In this document: positions 22,601 to 35,000 of the stretch, piece after piece | Layout of the letters: every line of letters begins with the position of its first letter | Position numbering within the stretch: position 1 is the stretch's first letter | From: Lingula anatina | Lineage: Eukaryota; Brachiopoda; Lingulata; Lingulida; Lingulidae | Reading direction: 5' to 3' | Assembly (NCBI RefSeq): GCF_001039355.2 | Contig: NW_019775772.1 | Span: forward strand, 65,043-129,042 | DNA: 64,000 nucleotides | Program-made: the position numbers and the translations under genes | Notes under the pieces: generated by a model | Told to the model about the DNA's origin: nothing | Seen by the model: only the letters and a program-made list of their open reading frames with translations | Databases searched by the model: none

Positions 22601-25600
22601 CTAGCAATTAAACCTCGGAGCTGAGGTTTACTCCATATAATGGAATGTGTGTAGGCGAGGAGAGCAACAGGAAATTAGCAGCATCACTTTTTAGTGGGGT
22701 CGGCCATACTTAGTCCTTGGATCATCTGTTCTGAATGCACCCATTGTCTTCTTGGTTTATATTTACAATAGAAAAAAAAAAGTAATTATGCTGTAAGATA
22801 ATTTCTCAGGAAAAAGTAATCATCCTATTGTTTGACCACAAATAGACTACAGTTAGGTTCTCTGTTTTTGATATAAGATGTCAAACAACTGTCACAGTAC
22901 CAGTGAGTGATTCTAGTTTCCTTGAACCACATTGTAGAAGTAATGCTATTATTTGCACACTAATCTACAATTAAGTAGTCTGTTCTTTGCATGTGATACC
23001 TAACAAGTGTATTTGATTCTAAATGTTGTGGCTTCAGTTACATATTCCAAGGCTCAAATTTTCTTGTGTATTACAAAACTGAATATTGATTATGTTGCTG
23101 AGTTACAACTGCATTAAATTTTCCAAAATACTTGAAGAAGGTACAAAAAATTAACATTCTTATATTCAAACAAATACAATATACAAAAATTTGGCAGAAA
23201 TAAGAAAAAGAATAGACTGGAATTTTCCTAGAATCTTCATTGTCTTTTTTCATGTCTAACAAACCATTACTTTATTGATTTTAAAGCTCAGTTATTCTCA
23301 GTAAACATTCATTTTCATACCCTAACATGCAAGCTTGAAGAGAGAGAGAGATAAAGAGAGAAAGAGGCTAAAGCCAACTCAACAGTTTTAGAAAACTACT
23401 TCTTTGTTTTATCAAGGTTAAAGTGAAAGTTTTTTCTCATTTTAAGAAATAGTTATGGATCAATTTTATTTCCAATTACATTCAGCTCATTTCCTGTGTT
23501 TTTCCTCCAGGCCAGAAGAACATATAGATTTCAAGGCTCCGCCCACCACAGCACCTGTACCCCCTGACTGTGTGAGCTGGGTTACCCTAGAGTATAGCAT
23601 CCACGCTTTTGAACATTTAGAGGTAAGAGTATTTCACTAAGACTGGAGTATAGCATCCATGCTTTTGAACATTTAGAGGTAAAATATTTCAACAAAGGAT
23701 ACCCTGTGTAAAATGGGCATCTCGGAAAAAATCTTGTACTGGAAAGATATTTTAAAAGATATAAATGTTGCCATAACAGAAATTATTTCTTTAACTTTAT
23801 TCACTAAGAGGATAGAGCAATATTTGTGATATTTTTAGCAGTTTTAAAATTTGGATCAAGATTTCACTTAAACAATGACCTCCTGTGGTTAAATGTGAAT
23901 TAGTGTACAGTGCTTAAAGAATGAACAGTAAGTCTAATTATCTTTTGTTATTTTATTTATTAATTTATTTGATATTTCATTCATTCATTCATTCATTCCA
24001 TTGTGTTCCAGGGTATGAAGGAAAGAACCAATCTAAGTGGCAGCCCTGAGCTGGGCTTGAAGAACGCCATCACCCACAGAGATAACGTGGATGACTACGG
24101 CCACCTCATACAGCAAGCCTTGAAGAAGGTAAGTATTTATCCACTATGTGAATTTAGTAGTAGATGTTATCATCATAATGGACTCTTATTAAAGTAGAGA
24201 ACACAATTGACATATGACGGTATACGAGGGCGGTCAATCCATGTAATTACTACAGTTAACTTCTCGGCTTGGAACTGATAATTTGATGGTGGGTAAAGAC
24301 TTGCTTGAACTAATGAGGCACTGTTTAATCTGTCTGAGATGATTATTGGTCTTGACTAGAATCTTTCTATCCTGTCTTTGTCTTATCAACTGTGAATACA
24401 CACACACACACATACACACAAGTTGATTAGAATCTTATTTTCTCCAAGACAAATAGGTATAGATTGTCAAATACAAGCCAAAATGAGCATCAGTTCATTG
24501 TTATTTGATATTTCTTTTTTTTTCTGCAGAATTAAATCTTTTGTAGTCCCTTGCTTGGACATGCTGCAATTGTATGATTTCAAGAAGCTGTATGAGTAGC
24601 ACATAAGTATTTGTATAATAATTTTATTTAATTTTTTTTTCAGAATACCACATCATGGGTTCTTTACAACATGGCAGCTTTCTACTGGAGGATAAAAGGA
24701 GACACATACCAAGTCGTGGAGTGCTTAAGAAGGGCTCTCCATTTTTCTCCCAGGTAAAAAAAGTTTATTTATTTATTTATTTATTTATTGGGGTAAAATC
24801 ATGGTAAATACAAAATTTACCTTACCCATGGCCATGATGTTATGAAAAAATAAACAAATAAAACATTATTAAAAAGATTTTTAAAATATAAAAACTATAT
24901 TAGAACTATGAATCAAAATAACAATACACAAAGTCCAATTTAAAACTATAACAGAAATAACAGTCCTTATCTTTTGATGAAATTTAATGAGTATGTTAAA
25001 TACATATCTCAACACCACCAGTTTTGGGAATGCTCGGTTTTACTTAATTTAATTATAAAAATGACAGTTTTGTAAAAAAAAAAAAAAAAACTACATTGTT
25101 GGTGATATTTCAATTCTGAATGACATACCTTTCAGGCTTCAGAAAGATGTAGCATTAATAAGTCTGGCTAACATTCTGCACAGAGCGCGCTACTCCAATG
25201 AGGCAGCCATTGTGGTCCATGCAGCATTAGATATATCTAAAGAACTCAACGTGAATCACTTTACTTTAGGAAACATATATGCAGTAAGTGTGTGGAGATA
25301 ATGGATTACATGATTTATTGACAACTGTCATCTTGTGAACTTGTAAGGGTTGAAAAAAATTAATTATATATCATGTCAGAGGTCACTGGCTTAAGGAGTG
25401 AAATAAAGCTTAAATTGTAACTCTATCTACTAGAGATAAATACAACAAGACAAGCCATGCCTACTTTTAAGTTTGAAAACAAGTCATTCTTTTGTAACCA
25501 ATGTAAAGTATATTGCACCTGTAGCACAACTTGTGTTTTCAAATCAGGTGAAACACAATTGACAAGACTTAATTGTTGTGAATTTTTCCACCTTTTAGGT

Positions 25601-25969
25601 CTTGGCAGAATATAACAAGTCTGTGATTTGTTTTGAAAATACTCTAAAGATCCAGCCTGACTTTGAGGCAGCCGCCCAGAGGAGACATGCAGTACTGTGT
25701 CATGCTAAACTGGAGGGGGCACTGGAGGCACAACATAGGTAAGTTACACATAGCTAAACTGGAGGGGCACTGGAGTCACAACACAGGTAAGTTACACATA
25801 GCTAAACTGGAGGGGGCACTGGAGTCACAACACAGGTAAGTTACACATAGCTAAACTGGAGGGGGCACTGGAGGCACAACACAGGTAAGTTACACATAGC
25901 TAAACTGGAGGGGGCACTGGAGGCACAACACAGGTAAAGTTGTTAACATGTCAAAACTAACTGTAAAAG

Positions 25970-26038
<69 letters not shown>

Positions 26039-29000
26039 ACACTTGCTATATATGACATGCCTAATATAACCAGTGAAGTCAATATGAATGTTATATTTCT
26101 CAGGTCACTCCAGAGGACATTAACAGAGCTGAAGGATTACCAGAAGAAGCACGAGTACTGGCAGATCCAGAATGACAGATTTGTTACTGAGCAGGCTCCA
26201 GATGAGAGGAAGAGAGAACAGAGGCTGGGCTATGAGGAGTACAAACTTATGGAGAGTACTGTACTTATAGGTAGGGCTATGAGGAGTACAAACTTATGGA
26301 GAGCACTGTACTTATAGGTAGGGCTATGAGGAATACAAACTTATGGAGAGTACTGTACTATAGGTAGGGCTATGAGGAATACAAACTTATAGAGAGTACT
26401 GTACTATAGGTAGGGCTATGAGGAATACAAACTTATGGAGAGTACTGTACTATAGGTAGGGCTATGAGGAATACAAACTTATGGAGAGTACTGTACTTAT
26501 AGGAATGCAATTATGACTTTATAAAAGTAAAGTCCTAATAAGGCCAGGCAAAATTGATCAAGTTGGTTAACTCGAAAGACTTACCCTAATTTTGAAGAAA
26601 TTACATAGCAAAGGAAAAAGTTATGTTTTATTTATGGAGATTTATTTCAATATATTCATCTTTTCGCTATTCTTGGAATCTAATCTCCAAGATATAATGT
26701 TGTGAAGAGTGCTGCTTAATGCAAGAATTTACCAGGAATGTACCATGTAGAGCTAAGTAAACAATGATTACTATTATTTATTTGCTTCATGAAATTAAGA
26801 GATCATTTGGTTCGCAAATATTTGTCAAACAGTACGTACTTTTGGTTGGTTTTGTGATGCTTTACGTTTTGATGACAAACAAATTTTGTGAGGCAATGTA
26901 TTCAAATAACTATTTATTTATTTATTTATTTATTTATTTATTTTCTGACACAGGAGAATATTGTCACACAGTGGAGAAGGAGGGGAAGGAAGTTTTAAAG
27001 TGCAAGTGGGGAAGAAGACAGCCACTTAGCCCAGACTTGGAGGGGGTCATTGATTCTGAAACCAAGAAAGAAAAAGAAACCAAGGTATTATAGAAATTGA
27101 TGAAGTAGATGCATAGTGAAGTGTAATAAAGGACTGTTATAAAATATTTATATACACACCTGATTTATTTCTCATGTAAATAGGAAGTCTGAAAGTTTTC
27201 TAGGCAGTTATCCACTTTTTGTAGTCCCAAGACCCCAGACATATGGTCAACGAGGAATTTCTTTCTACTTTATTCCCACAACCCAAAATCGTGTCTATTT
27301 ACATAGATAAGAAATTGATTTTGTAAGTACGCTATAAAGAGTTGCTCTAGACAAATAACCATTGTTTAGTATTTTCCTTGTGTATAACCTATTGTTTTAC
27401 AGCCTGTTGTATCCTGTTGCTTAACTTTCAGGAGAAGTTGAAGAATACCACAAGTATAGATTATAGCCAGCCTTTAAAACCACCACTGTATACTAAGAAA
27501 GCAAAATCATATGTAAGTTTAGATATCAGGATCTATAACTTGTTCTTTCTTTAAATTATTACAGTGTATTCTTTTTTTTGGGGGGTGGTGGGGGGTGGGG
27601 GGGGGGTGGAGAGAATAATACCAGAATTAATGTTTTTTAGGTTGTAATTGACCAGTCACAAAATTAACACCCTGATAATTTTTTACAATTTATTCATTTC
27701 AGAATGATCTCCCTTTCAAAAACAAAGATTGGCCTCCAAAAAATGAGTGTGATCATTACAAATTTCCAAGTTGGAATGCCTTCCCAACGGTGTATTTACC
27801 ACCAGAAAACAAGGGTTTTGTGTGAGTATCAGAAAGATACTTGTTAGAAAGTGAATCTTTTTACAGGTAAATTGAAATATGTGCAATGGTCTATATCCAG
27901 GATAATATTATGGATTGCTTATAAATGAAGATGGAAGGTAGAAATATTTTTTGAGTTTGGCAAATTTTGTTGTTTACTTACTTCGTGCAATAAAATCTCA
28001 CATAGAAGTTTTACCAAATGAATACTTAACTTACTTTATGCAGAAAATCTCACATGAAAGTTTTATTAAGTGGAAATGTTACTAAAGAAAACGTTCTCCC
28101 CCTCAGAGTGAAAGCCCTCCTGAATGAGGCGCAGGATCTAGAGGAAGGTGCTGAGCACCCCCTCCCCTGGTACCCCCCTGTCTGTGCCACCCTGGTGGAC
28201 ATAGAGGAGGGCAAGAAGGCATATGATCACATAGATGCAGTCAAGGAGAGAACCAAAGTGCCTCTAAAACTTTATGACCCCCTGGTCAAGCCGGTAAGTG
28301 GGGTGCTCTTGTCTGAGGGTATAATTAACTTTAAAGATTTACGAGGCCAAGTTAAACAATCACTTTTAATTTAAAGTAAAAGGACAACAAATCTTATGGA
28401 AAGAAATTTTACCTAAAATCATGAATATATATTTTTCTGTCTTTCAGATCTTACTGGGCCATGTCAATGGTGGGGATGTGACAGAGGAAGAAGTGGGTCA
28501 GAGGATCCTTACAGCTCTTAAAAAAGTGGGTCACTGATATTTTATGCTTCAAGTTAAAATTATTTATTGCACTAGTTTTATTCCATTAAAAAATACATAC
28601 AGGTTTGCTATACCAAGATCTGTAATTTTATGTGATAAAATTATCTTATGGCACTAGAACTTATTCGTAGAAATTTTAGAGAGATGTCAATTTTTGCAGC
28701 CAACTCATTGTAACATACTTCCTATTTCAGAACATTGGACCAAGTTGGATACTATACAATCTAGCTGGACTCTACTGGCGTATTATAGGCAACAACTACC
28801 ATGGCATAGAGTGCCTGAGAAGAGCTCTCTACTTTGTCCCAGATGAATATAAAGATGTTCCTCTAGTCAACCTGGCTAATATTCTCTATAAGTGGGGCAG
28901 GACGGATGATGCTGTAAGACTGATGAAGGAAGCCTTGGCTGTCAATGACTTTGAGGTGAGGAATGGATATTTGAAAGGGGTAAAATTGAAGTAGAAGAGA

Positions 29001-32000
29001 CAGAAAATTAAAGTAGAAGAGACAGATTGATGCCTTGAATATGGTGGGGATGCTACATCGTGTAGTGAACTTTTCACAAAATTTCAGCCAATATGATTCA
29101 ATTATTGTAGATTTGTTGAAGACATTGTTATTAAAATAAAGAATTGGCATGCAGATTAAATCTTTGAAGGCTTATGTTTTGTCATCAAGTATGAACAGTA
29201 TTCAATTTTGCAGCACATTTTAAGTTATGATGGTGTATACTAAGGTGTCATGCGTCAACTTTTCTTTCTTCACATTTACAGCCCCTTACCCACCACTTCT
29301 TGGGGAACATCTTGGCAGCCAAACAGAATATCTCTGGTGCTATCTACCACTACGAAGAAGCTCTGAAGGCAGATCCTAACAACCAGGACTTCCTATCTAT
29401 GCTCAGAACTGTCAAATGTTATCAAAAATATCACCAAAACAATCAAAACCCCGCCAGAAAGGAGAGTACGGGTCAACAGAAGTGTGGCCCTCCTGGTCAG
29501 CCCAATAGTAAGGAGACGGAGAGCAGGATTGTCTGCAAGGCTGTAAGTAAAACAAGATGAGTTGGAGGTGATTGAATTTTTTTAAAGGAAATTAGTCTTT
29601 CTGTACATATTGATGGCATGGCACAGTGTTTAGTAAGGTTTTACGTAAAACAAGAGTTGATGCATGTTGATGCATATACAAGTTTTATTATTATTATTAA
29701 AATTAAATAATTTGGCAACCCATGGAAAGATGAATACATATATGCACTGTGGCATATTCTTAGGTTGCTGTTGTTGTCAATCTATAGCATTAAAGCAGAT
29801 AACTTTCAGACAAAGTCAAACTCCATTGTATTTGTTATTACGTATATCTTGTATGATTTTAAACAGAAGCATTTTAGGATTTGTTTCCCGTTTCCCCTAG
29901 GAGCATGGCAAGGAGACCTGTATTCTGGAGACCAGGACCCGCAATCTTCCAGGACAGTGTCAGCAGTCCTGTGACATGAAACCTGAGTGTAAATGTCAGT
30001 GTCCAGGTATGTAGTGTGGACAGTGTCAGCAGTCCTGTGACATGAAACCTGAGTGTAAATGTCAGTGTCCAGGTATGTAGTGTGTGTGTGTGTGTGAGCG
30101 TGTTATATGTATGTGTTATATGTACACGTGTGTGTGTTGTATGTACGTGTTTGTGTGTGCATTTCATATGTGTGTCATTTTGAAATATAGGTAATGTAAA
30201 GCAAATTCATTCATACAGTGTTTATGACAAAGCCTACATTCAGGTTCTTTACTTGGTCCTATCTCTGAAAAATTGTATAATTGATAGAGGTTTCATTTCC
30301 TTTGTGATCACTTATTTTGAAATTCTCAAATGTGTTGTTATTGAGGGTTGTGTTGATTGTTATTTTTTTTTTCATACATATGTTTCTTACAGAGTTTTTG
30401 CTGTTATAGAAAAAGATATGATGATATTCTTGATATATTTATGTCTTGTTTTTGAAAAGAAGCAATTTGGTTACGGAGGTGTGTAGATATCAAAGATATT
30501 TATGCAATGTTAAAAAAAAATAAACTGAAGAAAAGGGCATTGCAACTTTATCCAATATAATAGATAGTCAAGTCCTTCAGACAGATAATTAAATGTCCAT
30601 GTTTTATGACTATAATTTCAGCAAAGCGTAAGAAATGCTGTAGACTTCGCAAGAAAATCATGGTTGTTCGCAAAACACTTCCTGATATAAATCTTAACCA
30701 GTATCTTAAAGGTAGTACACCAGTAAAAATGTATACCCTCCGTCCCCACCCCTCAAGTTAATATGGTGGAGGATCCTGTAATAAACTCTTGAGGTACATA
30801 GGTAAAGGTTGCCTGTAGTTTGAAATTGAGGTCTTTTTATTTTGTGGATACAAGTTGTACTTAGCTTGGGTGACATAAATCACACACCTGGAATATGTTT
30901 TAGTTTGGTTTTGATGTTTTAGGAAATGTAGTTTATTTTTTAGATGGGTCATTAGAATAAGGTTTATTTGGGTGGTGTTTTGTTTTATCACTTGGTTGAG
31001 GTTACGGATTGTTTTGGGACATTTGATGTAGTTAAAAACTTCCTGAAGGACATAAAACTGGTTGATATAAATTTGAGAATTATCAATATTATGAGAAAAA
31101 CAAGAAAGTGCATATTTTTTATAAAGCGCCTAGAAAATTCCAAGAAGAAGCAGTGACTTTGGTTATTTAGTGTAAAATAAGTATACACTTAGCGGTGTTG
31201 ATAAGTTTTAAGTTAATTGACGTTAACCATCCTTTTATTTTTAGGTGTTGGTGTACGTGCATGACTCTGATAATATACTTCTTTTTATTTTTGTTGTTTA
31301 TATTCAAGGGCCATGACTGATATATTTATACACCGTTTTATTTTGTGTTAAATACAGACACTGTATGGAACATGTGTGATTGTTAATTTGTCAGGTGTAG
31401 ATGTCACACACTTCAGTGTTGCCAAGATTTGGTATCAAATTACATAATGTTCTTACAAATTACAAACCTCTGATACTGTTACATGTTGTCATCATCACCA
31501 TCTGATACCTTTAATAATTTTATTTTCAATAATAAGAGAAAAAAAATTAGACAATCAAAACTGTTTGTCCTTTCAGGCCTGGGAAGCTTATCTAAAATTG
31601 ATAATCTCATCCCACATAAATCTTCTTATTGTGACCAATAAATTATATTTTGTGATTATTAAAATCTGATAGCTGATCTGACTTCATAAAAGTCTATATA
31701 TCTAACATATGTATAAATATTTTTGTTTTCAGATACTTTGATGCGTAAACTTGAGAAAGCAGTGGCAGATGAGGCTAATGGTGCCCAAATGTGTATACAC
31801 AATACCATGGACCCACAAGCCAATAGTCCACTGAACATGATGTGTCAGTACTAGTAACCCATTAACATATTCCTAATACATATGTAGTATATTTTTCAAT
31901 TTGCCAACTTTATGTTATCATTATATAAATTCGTTCTTCGGTATTTTGGTAGCCTATGTTGCATAATATTTATTTCACACAAAACAGTTTGAAAGTTAAT

Positions 32001-35000
32001 GTTTTAACAGATTAAACTATATTCTGAGATAATTATTCAGGAGATTACCAGAATATGAGGATTTTATTCAGACCCAGTCACATATGTATATTAATGATAT
32101 TAATGGTATCTTTACTTCTTTTGTAAAGTTGATCCTGAACTGGAGATGGATAAGATAGGTCAGCTGTACAAAGACATTGGGATCTGTAAGAGTCCAGAGT
32201 GTGAAGATCACAATTTGATGCAGGTAAGATTGAACTTACAGCTTAGTTTTTACCTGACAATCTTCCTTTAATGTTATGAGTGCAGTCCGTGGATCAACTT
32301 GTTCTAAATACACCCTTTAAATCATTTGTGTCACTTGGACATGTGCCTTGTTGTTGTCATTATTATCATCATCAACTGTGTGTCTCTCACCTTGGACTTG
32401 AAATATTGCACAGACTGATGGTAAACTTGATAAGTTACACAAGTGACTGTCATTCTTGAATTATAAAATGTTTTGAAAAAAAAAGTTGATAAGTGTACAC
32501 TGCAATTCTAGCCTGCCAACTCCCGTCCACACATCCGCCTGGAGAACATCAACGGGTTGATAACACAAAACCTGGTCTTCTCCGACTCTCCGTCAGAGGT
32601 CAAGGTCAGTCCAGAGGAATGCATTATTTTTAAAGATGGCAAGAAATCAGAAGGTTGTGCACAGGAAATATTCAAGCCAATGGTGAGTAAGAAACATGGC
32701 ACTTGTTGGTGTTTTGGTAGGTGAAACATTTTGAGCACATGTGATTTTGAAATGATCAGTTAGATTACCATTATAAGTCACGTTTTACATTTGATTTTAT
32801 TCTAACTTGATTATGATTATTTAAGTGATAACCTATTATTGCCTCATTTGGTAGATATATGTTTAAATTGTTATTAAGTGAACTTTATTTTTTTCTTCAG
32901 GCTGATCAGCTTTCAGTTTTTCACCAAAAATTTGAGGAATTGGACAGAGCAACGTGTGACCACGCCAACACAGCAAGCAGTTCCTCCACCACAAACAACA
33001 ACAATAACAACAATAAAATAGAGAAAGACAAAAAGAAAGACAGCATCAAAAGCAATGACAGTAAAGTGCCTAAGAAAAACAAAGAAAAGCCCATGCTTCA
33101 GCCAGTATACCTCCAGTCAGACGACCCCAGCGACCTTGAGGAGGTCATCAATGCCGCCATTGAACAGGTAGAAGATGTCCAGCTTCCCGATATACCTGAC
33201 AGTGAGCTACCAGGTGAGGGTTGGTTTGAATGGGAAAAAAAATTGATTATATTGTTTACAATTGATATTTTCTTTCTTAAAAAATTAATTTACTGTATAA
33301 AAAACTGAAAGAATAGAGTATCTTAGGCAATTCATGATTACACAAAAATTATCCTTTTAGCCCTTATGTGAGATGTATAAAATTCTCTAGATATTAATAG
33401 GAAAATTTGATAGATAAAACAGAGACTAAATCCCTCTATTTTCTTCTTTCCCTCAGATACCACCAAGCACATAGTGGCCCGCAAAGCTTTGTCCATTCCA
33501 ACCTGGGATGAATGCCAGGATCATAAGAAAATTGACTTTAAGAAATTCACCAGTACCTGGCTGTCTGTAACTGCCAAAGGAATAGAGTAAGTCTTCACTT
33601 AACAGGTGTTATGAGGATGATAATGTTGATAATGTTGAACAGTTAATAGCTGTGTGTTTGAAATGAGCAGTAGTTTCTTTTGTCAGTAGCTGTAAAAAAT
33701 TCACTGATATTATGGATGATACCACATTTAAGAACATTTTAATTATTAATTATGCAGAATTGCATGAAATTTATTTACAAAATGCATGAAAGTAGACAAT
33801 GGGAGCAGTAAAGATTATCAAACTCTAGGGACTTATTTGTTGAAGACATGTTGTGAAATAATGTATTTTCATAATTTCTAAGCATGTATATTATGTATAA
33901 TGTATATTAACGGCTGAGTTGTGATGAAACTAATGGAAGAGACATTTTTGAGCAAATTGTGCATGTGTAAACTTACCTAATTTAAGAGAGATTGACAGAT
34001 TTTGCAGTTGAGCAATTTGTGCAGTGTTGTCTTTCACCTGTGATTGCTTATCAAGTTTTTACTGTAATTTATATGCCATTTCAATGTTTCCAGTCCTAAA
34101 CATCATGTGAACTTCTCTAAGAAGATCCGTGGGGAGTGGGAGGAGCCCGTGTGTGAGAAGGACTTTGGTGCCAGTGCCCAGTCTCTTGACCACATCAAGG
34201 GGATTGCGGAGAGGAACGGCCTGGAGTACGCCGCCGAGACTGGCCTTAAGGAGGTAACACTTGGTACCTTTGTATCACTTTATATGTAATAAAAAAATTT
34301 CATGATGTGTTTTCAATATGACTCATGTGTCCTCTGTGTATATTCCAGGTGTTACAATTTCTGGAGCCAGGTGACCAATTCTAAGCAGATATCTATATGT
34401 GTTTTCAATGTAACACATGTCCTCTGTGTATATTCCAGGTGTTACAATCTCTAGGAGATGATGATGGGGAGCCAGGTGAAGTGGTGGGAACCAGGATAGC
34501 CCATGCTTTGAAGAAGGTAAATTTTGACCAGAAACACCACCAAGAAATGTTTTAAAATGGAAGACATTTGATCTCTATATTCCTTTCATACTTTGATTTC
34601 AAGAGTGATTGAAAAAAAGATGAATTTTTCAAAAATACTTATCTCTTCTACATGGCTTTGAATTGGTGGAGGAATATTTTGGTGAAATACTGAATTTTTC
34701 CCTTCATGAAACTACCTTTTTGGTTGTATTGCCAAAGTTTGCTGCTTCAAGTTTTTCAGTCTCTATCTTTTTCTGAAAAAGCAATATTACAAAGCTGTTA
34801 TATTAAATTTTGTTCAGAATGGCACCTCATGGGTGTTGGGCAACTTAGCTGCCCTCTACTGGAGAGTGGAAGGCAATGCCAAACATGCTGTGAACTGCCT
34901 GCGTATGGCACTGAACACTGCTCCCAGGGACATGAGGGTGAGTGAAATCAACACACTGTACAGTTTTTCATGCGAATATTTATAATGGAATAAAGTAAAT

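Noticed and set aside
29874-30167. His/Thr-rich minus-strand ORF
   Set aside because: Shadow of TTC17 exon 17, its duplicated end and the adjacent GT repeat.
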